A DNA stretch of 64,000 nucleotides from Thelephora terrestris (Eukaryota; Basidiomycota; Agaricomycetes; Thelephorales; Thelephoraceae), in the NCBI GenBank assembly GCA_015956445.1, contig WIUZ02000008.1, positions 1,550,001 to 1,614,000 of the forward strand, given 5' to 3'. Below the pieces are notes generated by a model that made no database searches, had not been told where the DNA came from, and saw only the letters and a list, made by a program, of their open reading frames with translations. Below are positions 32,560 through 46,402 of this stretch, piece by piece. Position 1 is the stretch's first letter. Every line of letters starts with the position of its first letter. A program made the translations under genes and the position numbers.

Positions 32560-34187
32560 AGAGCGGCGGCCGGTGCGTATACATTTGCCCGCAGTCCGGT
32601 GTTCATCAGCCCTAATATCCGCCCATCGCAGTCGGATTCATCCCTTTCACCACAAACCCCGCCCTCCCTTGAAATGAATGCACCTACCATCTCCTTACCC
32701 CCTCCCTCAAGGTTTTCCCCAGACCTGCTCTCCCCTATGCAACACGACTTTGGCGGGTTTGCGCTGTCTAGTAACCCACCCAACCCCAAAGCCAACTTCA
32801 GGTTTGGTGATTGGATGTATGTAATCCCTAATGCCCTCAAAGGTTGGCTTTCGCTGACTTTCGCCAACACCAGCTGTCCCTCGGTCTCGTGCGCGGCGCA
32901 CAATTTCGGGTACGTTTCTTGTGATGTCCCTGCGGTTGGTACACTGACCCTGACTTGACACCAAGGCGGAACTCGAACTGTATTGGGTGTGGGATGAGTC
33001 GTCCTCCGGTTGGTTCGCTGGCCGTTCAGCCACAAGGCCGTGTACTCCCTCCCCAGAGGTTTTCTCCTCGTTTCTCGAACTTCGAATCACCGCGCGACAT
33101 CACTCTGACAGGTCCGGGGCCTCAGCTCCCGATGCACCCTTCCCAAGCGCCAAAGAATCCGTTCCCAATCCAGCTCACGCCTTCGGGTACGCACATCTGC
33201 ATGGGCGGAAAAGTTCAAAACATATCGAAAGACCCTCTTTCACCGTGCTACATGTTCTGGTCGTTCAACGAACCTCTTCCTGACCAGGGGCAAATACGCC
33301 CGACGCTCTCTGTTGCCTTGCAACACCCTCCTATTCTTAATACCGGAAACCGTGGCCCCATCGAACATCAACCGGGAGATTGGATTTGTAAAAAGTGCAA
33401 TTATCTGAATTGGAGACGCCGGAAAGTGTGTCAGACCTGTTATCCTTGTACGGTTTCATCTCTTCATACACTCATCCAGCGGGTATATTGATTCACGTGA
33501 CTTGCTCCCTCTTTCTTTACAGACGCCGAAGGAAATGGCGACTCGATCCCAGCAACGGTCCAGGCGGAGCGTATTACATTGCTAGCGAGCACGATTCGAG
33601 GCCGCGAGTTCCACTCCCTCCCTCCGTCCCCGTCGTGCGTGATCCACGAGCGTCCACTTCGACGATCCTCTCTACCGCTTCAAGCGCTGGCCGCCCAGCA
33701 ACCAAACAATGACGTCTGCCGTCATGACGGTCAACGTTTTCCAACGCCCCGGTCGCGATCCCAGGCGGACTCGTTCCTGAAAACCCGCCAGCCCAGTCCC
33801 AGCTTCGGTAGTCACAGCTCCGAAAGTTCGAGGACCCTGTACCAAACATCGTTCGGCTGTGGATCATTGCCTTTGTTCGCGTCGGGTAATGTAGCGAACT
33901 CGCCGGCGCACGTCGATACCTCACCTCCCGGACTTTTACTCCCATCCTTCCTCCAGGACATTGTTCAGTCGCCCTCTCTCTCTCCCGCATCCTCGGCAGA
34001 TTTCTCTCTCGAAGACTACAGCAATGACGAGATTGAGCCGAGGTCCTCCAAGTTGAATGAGGGGTGTGCGAATATGCCTTATCATGGGCCGATGCTTCAT
34101 TCTTCTCCCGCCCTCAAGTCGACAACAAGCTTTACAAATATGTATAACATCTGGAAATTAGGTGGAGACGAAACGAAGGGTTGGTAA
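32560..34187 (+). CDS. Protein with two RanBP2-type zinc fingers
   Basis: RanBP2-type fingers bind single-stranded RNA or ubiquitin. The first finger is built across two introns and reads ..FGDWM/CPSVSCAAHNFG/RNSNCIGCGMSRP (about 32805-33005), with an N-F-G-R core as in RNA-binding members. The second is GDWICKKCNYLNWRRRKVCQTC (33378-33440). After an intron at about 33451-33520 comes YAEGNGDSIPATVQ and a long Ser/Pro-rich low-complexity tail ending at TAA 34185-34187. The layout resembles fungal Nrp1-like or related RNA-binding proteins; the exact orthologue is unclear. The 5' end is uncertain: the first in-frame ATG after the last stop is near 32674, but an upstream exon may exist. Confidence 0.7.
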
Positions 34188-35504
34188 CCGTTTTTATTCC
34201 CTTTTTTATTTTTCTTGTGGAGACTGTTTTCAGCGGCTGGTCGGACCTTGGCTAGGTTGCCTCTTTCTTGTGGAAATCTCAAACGTCGCTTCGTCTATCT
34301 GCTTCGAGCACTTTTTTTGGATCTTTTGAGGATTGGTCGCGCCGTAACCCAGAATGGTTCGCTAGCGATTCTCATTATATATTCCTGTAGGCTTTGTATA
34401 CCATACTCCTAATTATATTACCCACGTCCCTTGTCTACCCACACGGGCAAAAGATACTTCCGGCGAACACGTGGGTGCGAGAAGCAAGCCACGGTGATCT
34501 GACGTGAATACTTGGCCTTTGCCTACTTCCGCGCACGTATGAATTCGTTTGCCTCCCGACCGCACCTCCATAACTCCACCATCAATCAGCTAAAGAGCAC
34601 CCATGCTCTTCTCCCACAAGATCTGGAACCGTATTCAACCCCTATATGAGGAAATGGGGTGGGGTAGCCCCACGAGCGTCGTGGATCTGAGAGTCCGTAT
34701 CAATTCAAGCTTCGAGGCGCATGCAGTGTGTCGGGAGAAATTTCCACTTCCAAGAACTCAACATCCACTGCTCCTGGCGCTCTAGACCCGGGTTTTAATT
34801 TTTGTTCGACAGTCTGGTCGTCAGTTCAATACTCCCGGGGCGCTCGTGGGCCCGGTGCACTGGCAACCATCAGGAGAAAAATCTCTGCCACCCGCCGCAC
34901 GGCCTCCATGTTGGCGGTGGCGGCGATAGTGCTGTGGTATGCCCCTGGGAGATCTTTAAATACAGAGCCTCGCGTCGGATCAACCGCCGAGCCTAAAGGG
35001 TGCGACCACCTCGTGAGAGCGGACTGGAGCAGCGATAATCATCCAGACCTAACCTTAATCCCAGTCAACGTGGAGCTCGAACTGAACGGATGTACAGGGG
35101 GGAGCGCGTCGGATACAGCGGTGCGCGAGAACCTCTCAGATGCACGCTTTAGAGCTCAGGCGAGACAAAACCTGTCTCCCCTCCGAAAAGTAGACAAGAC
35201 AGTGGCAGCGATCGTTGTCGAGATATCCGAGGAAGTCCTAAAACGATCCACCAGAGCAGTTATCCCTGGAAGATTGCGGTTGTAAGTCTCAAAATTGAGA
35301 AAAATCGACGCGCTGGAGTGTGGGTGTTCTGCAAGTGGGGCGGACTTGTCTTTCTGGGGACGATGACGTATGCACACTGCCGCCCGACCAAATGCGTCAC
35401 CATGGGACCATGGCGGCAGCAGTAAGAATTGGATTGATTCGACGGCTGCTCATCTACACACCCTACATCCTTGTTCCTTGGAATATCACTGTAGCGATAC
35501 CAGA
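34188..35504. other. Intergenic with one doubtful ORF
   Basis: A 185-codon open frame without a convincing start (34728-35285, +) contains a hydrophobic stretch (SMLAVAAIVLWYA) but no recognisable domain. It could be a small single-pass protein or chance. Nothing else was seen. The right end should hold the promoter of the LIM gene. Confidence 0.3.
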
Positions 35505-36928
35505 ATGCACCCTTTTGGCGGGAGTCCTCGTTGCCCAAGGTGGGTTGTTCGTCGTCACTTTCCCGCACACAAACGCGCCGGTCCTTGTAGCCTAACAGAT
35601 GATTGACGTCCCTGCGTGTTGGAAACCTCAGATGCGAAAAGGCCGTCTATGCGGCCGAGCAGGTATGATGTCAGGCTCAGTGATTAAACACAGTAATCTT
35701 GATTTGATACGCTTCAAAGGCGATGGGTCCAGGACGGAAGGTATGCAACTGGTTTCCAAAAAGTGTCGAGGTGTCTGACGATCTCTTCAGTTGTATCACA
35801 AGGTACATACAGGCCTACAAGAGCGGGTAACCAAGAACTCATGGATGTGTCGTATTGTCCAGCAATGTTTGACGTGTATGATATGCAAGAAACGATTAGA
35901 TGCGCTTTCCTTGGTCGAGCACGATGAAGAGGTGTGTAGTGTTTGAGCTGGTTCCACGAAACTTACGCCAAGAGGAATATGACCGTCCACAGCCCTACTG
36001 GTGAGTCCAGTCGGGTCACCTCGTATACGGGAGATCTCGAGCTATGTTCCTCGCGTATAGCAAGAACTGTCATATAAAGAATTTCGGGACGAAAGATCTC
36101 CGTCAAGCAAACTTGCCCAACCGCGACCAAGTCATGGGTCTGTCTCCTCCGACTTCACCTTGCAGAGAGACCAGGGGACTAGACTCACCTCCGTCTTCTC
36201 CCTTGCGCCCAACGACAATCTCAATCGAGTCGACGATCAGCGGAGGTTCGTTTTCAATCCCTCCGCCGAAACCGCCTTCGATGACCAAGCCTATGGTCTC
36301 GGGACAAGTGGAGCCGCGCATAGGCGGTGGTCGTACAGCGGCGAGCGATCTCCACGGTCAGTTGCCGTCATCCCCCACAAAAGCTGGTGGGGATTATGAC
36401 ACAGAACACGGAGAGGACGAAAGAGCTGGCGGAGTGGATACGCCGCAGAGGCCGCAAATAGGCGGAATGATGGGTGCGGTCACTTTGGGCCGGAGGAACG
36501 TGACGGTGCCTCTGGTGCCGACATCGACTGGAACGCGATATGGACGGGGCTTGACTGGAGTTTCGGGAGGGACGAACCGCCGATGGGGAGGAGGCACACC
36601 AATATGTCCAAAGTGTGGAAAATCGGTCTATTTTGCTGAGCAAGTGAGTGCAAAAAAACCCATGTATCTTGGATCAGATGCTGAAAACATTCATCTAGAC
36701 GAAAGCAATTGGGCAAACGTTCCACAAGGGGTGTCTGCGTTGCGCTGAATGTGACACTCGATTGGACTCGGGGAGATTGTCTGAAAGAGATGCGCGGCCT
36801 TATTGCCATAGATGTTACGCAAAGGTGCGGCACTTTCACTCCCGCAATTTCTTGAAATGAATTGGTTATAACGAATGTGATAGTTGTATGGCCCACAGGG
36901 GAGTGGATATGCATTACTGGGAACTTAA
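35505..36928 (+). CDS. Two-LIM-domain cysteine-rich protein
   Basis: LIM zinc-binding modules mediate protein contacts, often with actin and polarity factors. The start MHPFGGSP gives LIM1 CPRCEKAVYAAEQ-AMGPGRK-LYHK-QCLTCMICKKRLDA..PYCKNCH, built from seven small exons (35505 to about 36110). Then comes FGTKDLRQANLPNRDQV, a Ser/Pro/Gly-rich linker, and LIM2 CPKCGKSVYFAEQ-TKAIGQTFHKGCLRCAECDTRLDSG..YCHRCYAK (36602-36830). A last exon ends GSGYALLGT with TAA at 36926-36928. This matches the fungal CRP/CSRP-like pattern. The microexons of 12-21 bp in LIM1 are typical of intron-dense basidiomycetes. The stop overlaps that of PIH1 on the other strand. Confidence 0.88.
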
Positions 36929-38113
36929 CGAGGTAGTGGAAGGAGTGGGATTTGGATTACGATTATTCTCTCCAGTACGATCCATTGGCATTTGGCGCCA
37001 TCAATATCAAAGATGAAGCCCTTGACATCGTTTCGGTTCACGTCGACGTCCAACGCGTAAAGTCCAATGGCCTTGAAAGAAACCCGACGGGGTTCGGTCA
37101 AATCTAGCGTGGTGCTGTCGATCATACTCCGCTCCGTCTGTCATGTGATCAATCGTCACATCTGCGAACCGAGCGGAAAGAGGAGACGTACCAGCCTCGG
37201 GACGGAGAGGGTGACGACCAACGTGCTTCCTCCGTCCTTGATACCGCAAGTCCAGTTGGGCGTTTCTTCCGATGCTAGTGTGACCGTCTCCGGCTTTTCG
37301 TTGAGGCCGTAGAGGGAGAGAGGAATATTTACAGTCCGAGGGTCTAGTTTCCCCTTTGAAACAATGTTCGGCGTCGCGATGGAGGGTGACAGTAGACAAT
37401 CAAACTGCTGTTCAATATGTTGGAATGCCAACTCTAAACAAGGTAATCACCCAGTGTAATAAGACGATCGGAAGATAACACGTACGGATGAGAAACATTT
37501 TAAACTCGGAGTCGATCCCACATCTCTCTTTCAAACACGAGTGAAATACAGCATCGACAACGACCGAGGGTTTACCCGCTGGAATGAGTAGTCTAAGAAT
37601 AGGTAGAAAATGCGGATGAATAATAGCGTCCGAACCTTTGTCCGCGGCCTGTCTCAGATCAGAAATTAGCACTGGGACGAACCAGTCGCCTCTGGCTTCC
37701 ATGGCGTCTTTGATCTCCTGTTCCGTTGCCACAGGGGGTTGCGGCACATTTGAATCCCATCCAAAATTGACGAAAAGCTTAGGACCTGGTGGCTGCGGAG
37801 ATAGACTATGACCATCCTAAGATCGGAAATACCGCCGTGCTTCAGGGATTCGAACAGAGGAATAGAGATGATCCCAACATACTCCAGGCGGTTTCTCGAA
37901 CGTGGTCTTGATACAGAACCCCGGTTTAGGAGTCAGTTTCACCTGTCGTGTTTTCCCTGAGACAGTGGAGTGCTCCGGCAGCGAGATAGGGTGCGTTTGC
38001 ATGGCCATTTCAGCTGTCTCTCCGTCGGTTACCCTGAGGTCGATTCCCGGAGAAGCAGGGGCTATCCATACAAGGCAATTACGATCTTGATCGGGAATGC
38101 GGATAGCGGACAT
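36925..38113 (-). CDS. PIH1: PIH1-domain protein (R2TP complex, Pih1/Nop17-like)
   Basis: Pih1 links Hsp90 through Tah1 to the Rvb1/Rvb2 ATPases in the R2TP complex, which assembles box C/D snoRNPs, RNA polymerase II and PIKK kinases. Exon 1 starts MSAIRIPDQD, where a GTG lies just upstream, and contains PKPGFCIKTTFEKPPG. Exon 2 continues KLFVNFGWDSNVPQPP, the PIH1 signature, then GDWFVPVLISDLRQAADKG. The C-terminal exons encode a CS-like beta-rich part (NWTCGIKDGGSTLVVTLSVPRL and LTEPRRVSFKAIGLYAL). The stop is at 36925-36927. The order PIH1 then CS-like domain is usual for the family. Confidence 0.8.
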
Positions 38114-38350
38114 CACGTGATATAGTTTTCCTAAAACCCATCAATTGACGTTTCTCTCCATATTGTATCTCGAAACGTGAACCGGACTCTGAGTTTTCAA
38201 TCCGAGCGAAAGAATCGAAATCCCTTTAAATACGAACCCTCCCTGGAGCTTTGGTCAGTATCCTTCTCTCCTCCTCTCTTCCTCTCTTCCTTCGATATCT
38301 TCTCTTACGCTTTCTATTCCACCGTTCTCCCTCTAGCAATCACCAAGGAC

Positions 38351-39933
<1,583 letters not shown>

Positions 39934-40403
39934 GCCACTGTATATCGCCCCGCTTCACCCTTGTGATGAGTAAACTGCTGTGTCTTCCGCCCGTCTTCTT
40001 TTCGCATTATCTTTGTCTGTTCACCATACCTTCTCGGTTGTATGGTTCGCGCACTCGGACTGTTTTCGCATCACACCCAGCCGTTTTCTATTCCCCATGC
40101 GATATTCTCGTTAGATGAATGCTGTGTTGCTAGACACTCTGCACTTCTCGGGTATTTTTCGTTCTAATATGTTATCTCCTTACATGCTTTCCATCTACAT
40201 GCGCATCCTCTTTCGTTTCCATACCTGGGCCTGTTCCTCCTGGTTATAGATTCTCCCTTTATGACTTTCGGATAATTATGGGCTTGGGCCACAATACAAT
40301 GCGATATCATCGAGAAGCTCAGATCAATTCGGAAACAAAAAGCGGAATTTCTGAAACATCAAACTCGACATGTAGGGGGGTTGGTGGTCAACGGCAAACA
40401 CGA
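39934..40403. other. Convergent 3' intergenic region
   Basis: T-rich sequence between the 3' ends of the DAHP synthase gene (+) and APC1 (-). It holds both 3' UTRs and no credible ORF or RNA gene. Confidence 0.5.
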
Positions 40404-43400
40404 TTAATTCCACAGCCTGAGGATCTCGTTCAATGACCTCGTACTCCATCCCTGTCCCAGATTTCCCGCAACACTCGCAGCGGTGACGTGCAAAACCTCC
40501 CGAATGCCCTCATCCAATGTCTCTGCGTCTGTCGTGCCTTCCGGCCCCGGTGCACCCAAACACTGCTCGTGCGCTTTCCTCGCCAAGTCCCTCAAAAACA
40601 CCAACACCCCCGACGGCGGCACACCATTTTGTTGGAGATACCATGCCAAGTCCTTCGCCATCTCAGGTAAAACTTCGCTCCCACTGCCAAGCAAGGCACC
40701 GGGCTGACCCCGAACGTATACTTTCAGGATCCTCTGGAACTCAGGGTCAGTTCTCGTGGAGTCGAGTCGTTCACTGAGAGAGTGGAGTGCTCCGAGGGCG
40801 GTGTTTTCCCGGATAAGCGGTGGTCTCGGGTTGTTCTCAGACCTCCCACTGAATCGCCTGTCGTAGACCTTCCCGTAGAAGTCCGCGACATAACGTAAGT
40901 CTTCTAGGCGTAAATTGAAGTATCTCGAGTTTCGCCGAATGGTTCGGTGCCTGTATAACGTGAGGTGAGATTGAAGTGTGAGGGGTTTGTCCTGCAGAAT
41001 AGTGTCCAACAACGCGGCATGACAATGCGCTCGGAACACTTTCTCCTCTTCTGTCTCCCCATCATCTCTGCATAGGTGATCCGCGAAAGACAGGAACAGG
41101 GGGTCGTTGGAAGATGAGGAGATGAATTGGTACAAATCGCCAGCAGGATGGACCTTCGTATCTCGGAGCTTTGGGAAGTCGAGCGTAGCGGCGTCGCTGG
41201 TCGACGATCCGGTCCTGACTAGAAGGCTCCGGCTACCCTTCGGGTCCTCCATGTAGCTCAGGAATGCAGTCCTCCGTTTGACGTACAAGGTTTGGCTTTT
41301 CAGCAGGGATTGCTTGTGCCTCGGGAAATTGGCGATGTCCAGGTAAAAGGGCCAATATCTGGGAGTGTCCACTCGAACGGAGACCAGTTTGTCAAGGTCC
41401 GGGATCAACGTTGGTGAGATTAATTGTGTAGTCCCCACCTCGTCACCTTCCTTGACTTTGATCTTTACGGGCAGATAAACTATTTCCTTCGAATCCACGT
41501 CTCTCGCGATTAGACATCTCGGCTCCACTGCCAGCACCCACAGATGACGTAATGCCTGCAGGTAACTCTTGTTCTCCGAGGATACCTGGGGGAATCGTGG
41601 GAAGAAGGCGGTGACCATACACGCGATAGCGGCGTCGGACGTGCCAAGCGTGTACCTGCCCCCGCCCAAGAACAGCATTCCGAGAGACATATACGTTGCC
41701 ATGTGCGCACCATACCGGATTGGTTGGTTATACATCCCATAAGCGTAACGCAGCCTCCGGAGGCAGTTGATTTCTCCGGTCCCGGCCATGACCATATTGA
41801 CTGAGAGAGAGATCAGATTCAGCCCATCACGGATGGCAGCGCGCTTGATCCTCATATCGAACGCAGGGCCTGGTGATGGATATTGAGGATATCAGCAAAC
41901 CAAGGGACACGTCAGAGTGAATTTAACGCACCATTTGTATAGGCAAGCCTGCTGAACATGTCGTAGTACCCGATGATGAGCAAGTACGCTTCCTCCCTGG
42001 CCGTGCCCGCATACTTGAGAGCGACCGCAAAGCAGGCACCCGCGATGATGTTGTAGTACGCGAGCTCAAATGCGTCGTCCACTGATTGGCCCTGGAGACG
42101 TCCCTGCATCGCCTGAGAAATAGCCGGCGGGATTTGAGCCATTAACCATTCATTGTTTGGCTCCACGGAACTAAACATAATCAACGCCCGAGCCAACGTC
42201 CTGATCAGCAGGAAGTGCGGCTGAACCCGGTTCAGGCCAAGGGTGGTGTCGGGGATCGACAGAATGCCAGCGATATCCTTCCTATCGGTCCTGAGATACA
42301 TCAGCCCTAGCGCCATGGCGGCTGCCGGGGAAGTAAGGTTTATATCAAAAGTCAGCCGCTCCTTCTTTGTTGCTGGTCCTTCTCCGTGGACGAGTATCCG
42401 CAGCCGCTCCACCATCTGTATATCCGCGGGGACCGAGCTACCCTTGCCCAGCATCACCATCCCAAACGCCAAGGCTGCAGCGATTGTATACGCCTCTCGG
42501 TGTTCGTTGCTCAAATCTGGCTGGACCAAGTCTTTCCTGCTAATTTGAGTAAGGCATAATTCGGCCGTGTGTCTTCGTTTCGATCCCATGTACAATAGGC
42601 CGAGTCCAACGAGGGCAGCGGCTTGCGTGATCAACGATACGTTCAAGTCGACGGAGGGGGTTGGAAGCATTGATGGTGTGTGCACGGCAATCAGCTTCGC
42701 GACGTGACGATTTCCGCTCCCTACATTCGCAGCAGATAAGCCCAACAGCACTGCGATGGAGGTCATGTCGTGTTTCGGGGTCAGGTATCCAAAGGTGTTC
42801 CATGTCAACATCTCCTTCAAATGACCAGTAAGGCCCAGAGCGTAGATGAATCCGGCATGTTCTGGGGTCAGCTCCATCGGTTTGTTGAACTTGATCCAGG
42901 AACTATCGACAGACTTGAGTAACTGTGAAATCCGAAGGCCAGCCGCGACACCGTTGTGGAAGTCTCCCCACCAGAGGCACTCGAAGGGTATTTTCCCGGG
43001 TTCCGGGTAAACGACGACGTTCTGGGGCTGCAGCGAAAGAGCGAACTCCATCTTCGGAATTATGTAGGCCTCCCGAGTGATTTGAGTAACGGATCCGAAG
43101 GTAAACAGAGCTCGACCAAGTGGAAGGGCTAGCGTTCTCTCAGCCAGTCGCAGAACGTAATGTTGTTGCTCCTTGGCCAGGTCGTGCTCGCTACGAAAGC
43201 CATCAACGTGATTATTTGCGCGTCTAACGAAACAACTTACTTGAGCTCCGGTCTATCTAACATCCTGATTGGGGGGACTATGGAAGAACAAAGCATACGG
43301 GATACTTCATCTATGCGCTTATCTTGGCCGAACCGGATAGTTGTGAAGTTTTCCATGTCGAGTTCGACTCCAGAAACAGTAGCATTTGCAGGCAGTGATG

Positions 43401-46193
43401 CGGATACCAGCCCGCCCCGCGTCACGTCTGCCATGCTTTTTCGATTCGTCGTGTTCTAGCCACGAGTCAGCAAGATCTCAAACCGGATGCGAAGAAAACA
43501 AACGCACCAGCCATTCTTTTACGGTTTTGTATCCACCATCATTCATGTGCTCTGCCGAAGAGCCAACTCCCTCTGCGAGGTCGTCTCTCCCGATCAATTG
43601 GTATGCTCCTATTGGCCATTCACCCGAAGGCGACAACTGGCCAGTTCGTATGGCTTCTCGGAGTGGAGAAGAAATCCCCAGCGGCAGATGGCGCAGCAGA
43701 TCAGGACCAATCTTGTGATGGACCATCAATTGGATTACGATCTCAGCCCTCGCTCTCGTGTCTGTGATCTTGGGGTCTCCCAGCGTGCTGTACGGTCGTG
43801 TGATCTGCAAGAGGCGGAACAGTGGCTCGACGCGTCCGTATTCGAGAGAAGGTGGAACCTTGTGTTGAGCCGCTATCCGGTACGTATACACCCAAGGTAC
43901 GTTGGCTGCTGGGTTTATAAGGCGGGAGTAGAGGGCAAATGAAAGGTCCGGAGGCCATTGAGGCAACTTTTCGTCAAACCATTCAGCTTCGAAGCAAAGG
44001 GTAAGCAAACCACTCGGCGACGAGAAAAAGAGGTACTAACGTCGAAGGGCGGATGGCAGCGTCAGGGCTATATCCGGGCAGAACCTTTTCCAATAGTCTG
44101 CCCACTCTGGTCGTACGACGAGAGCTATCGTGCAAATGATGGGGACGATGCGTAAAACGAGTATTTGCTGCTCGAGGTTTATCCTCATGTCTTCAGCTAG
44201 GTGATGGAGCGCATTCAGGGCGGCGCCAGCAAGAGGGTGGGGTTTGGTGATATGGAGGTCCGTGGGGGCGTGTTTCCGTACAGGAAGGGCGAGTCCTTGA
44301 AGTGATACATCTTCACTCAAGTCATCGAATAAAGGTAATTGGGAAAGGTTATCCCAAGTAAGCGTTGGGGGTTGGGGGTCCGGGTCATTGATGTGGAGGA
44401 CTTTGAAGAGGGCACGACGGAAGCAGACTAGGACAGTGTCCTCTACCGTGAACAGGCCTTGCTCGTGCCAGAGATGCAAGAATTCGAGACGGATTGTAAA
44501 AGCGAGTTCCGAGGGAAGTGCCATTGCGAGAACTTCGAAACAACGGTGGACGAGGATGTCTGGCGATGAAAACGCAAGGCTCCCATACATCTTCCCTCCA
44601 TTTTCCGTAACGAAAGTTGCGCAGGATTCGGTGCGCTCCTCAACCCTTGCAACATCCAAAATGGCGGCGGACCGGGAGCCTGGACCACCCTGCATCTCGT
44701 ACGACGTGCGCTGGGCGCTACCTGCACAGGGTTGGATACTGATTTGTCTCATCCCGTGAGTGAGAATACCGAGCGACGCATCGGGCTTGACGAGCAGAAG
44801 GTCCCTTACAGTAGGTCGAGTACTACGAACGGGAGCTATGGAGGTCGCCTGTATATCCTGTAGTAACTCAACCTTCATATACCCGTCGTCTTGTCTGCAC
44901 ACAGCGATGGTGCGGAGCAGTTGAGCGTTCGGAAAACAGATACTTAGGAGCGAACGTTGGATTTTTCGATCCCAACGGTCATCGAAGGTTGCGGCAGTTA
45001 TCTTTCCCCATTCTTCGCAGCTAAAGGGCCGGAAATGTCGGTCACAACAACCAGGGGATACGTAAAAGAAGCGTACACGCTCACTCTGTTTGGGGTACGT
45101 CGAAACACACCAATTTTTCGAACCAGAAACAGGGCCGAAGGCGCTCTACTTCGAGTTCCGAGCCAGCGGAAATGGTCGGTCCCATATTATCGTCGCTGTC
45201 CTTCCCTGGCTTCGGTTTCTCACCGTCCGGATCGACGTATACGTATCGCCAAAGTTTCATGGTGTGGACATCAGGGTCCAGAGTTATTGCAAGGTCGTCT
45301 TGGGAAATGTTGCCTCGCTGTGAGACCCAGATGACAATCTCCTGCGGTGGGACCTGCTCCTGGGAGCCAGTGAGGCTGGGGGGATGCTCCAAGATGATTG
45401 AGCGCGATCCAAACCCTCCAAGTATCCGAGAGGAAACACCGACAGCTGCAACCTCTGCAAAAGGATTGGTGAACGAGAACAAGGTCGGTAATGGTGGGTC
45501 TCCGGAGATCCTTGCTTCTTCGAGCTCCGAAGGATCGAAAACCCTCTGTATGACCACGCCATGCGGATGTGCTGGCCATGCCCTTCGTGTGACGAACGGG
45601 AGGTTAAAAGTGTACTCGATGCCATTTGAGAGGAACACTTTGCCAATGTTTCTGAAAAATACGAAGGTTCCCTTGGGCCGCGATGCCGCCTCGACCTCCT
45701 TGAGCTGTTCTTGCTGAATGGATGAGAATGGGCCGAACGTCTCTCGCGTAGAGGAGTCCTTGATAGGAGGGGGGCCCGAGTGAAGGTCAGAGGTATACCT
45801 TGCAGGACTCGTCGATGATATGGAAAATATAGACGTCGGTTGGTTGAGATGTCCAATACAAGCCCATTGTATCCGTTGATTTCCTTGGGAGAAATCCCAT
45901 TTCTTGCGAATCACTCCACCACAGCTAAGAACAACCGTATATGCATCCCAAGTGAGTTCCGTCTCGAGCGAGGTCTCATCCTCGTAGTGGAGTGAGTGGA
46001 TCGTGCTAGTCTCAGAACCGCGTGGCGGGTCAGAGCCGTGAAGGGTGGCCTTTATCGAGCGGAGTAAATCAGACTCTGGATAATCGTTTAATCCTGCAGC
46101 GGCTTTTCTCTTTTGGCATTGCCTGAGAAGAGAGGTGGCTGCAGAAGTTGGGAGGGGATGGAGGCCGACCAGTATCGGCTTGGACGGATCCAT
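40404..46193 (-). CDS. APC1: Anaphase-promoting complex subunit 1 (APC1/BimE)
   Basis: APC1 is the largest scaffold subunit of the APC/C ubiquitin ligase that drives exit from mitosis. Six or more exons run from MDPSKPILVGLHPL (46193; the next in-frame upstream codons are not ATG) to the stop at 40404. The N-terminal beta-propeller half is at 45081-46193. The proteasome/cyclosome (PC) repeats follow: GFIYALGLTGHLKEMLTWN, HDMTSIAVLLGLSAANVGS, AAALVGLGLLYMGS and AAMALGLMYLRT (42300-42870), and later YMSLGMLFLGGGRYTLG (41640-41700). The C-terminal part contains CLIARDVDS and YWPFYLDI. The product, about 1600 residues, is shorter than human APC1 but in the fungal range. Intron positions between 43050 and 45080 are approximate. 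Confidence 0.93.
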
Positions 46194-46402
46194 GGATGAA
46201 ATCTTGAGATCAAGGCGCGTCACGCGCAAGACAAAAACCTCAACACCGCAGGTCGACGCATGTGTACACGTGGGAACACGATGGAGATGATGAAAAACAA
46301 AGGGGAGATAACCAAGTTCCTAATACTTAGTGATAAAATGCGATGCTACGAGAGAAAACAAGAGAATAATATAAAAGTAACGATACAGGTTTCGGCCCTC
46401 CA

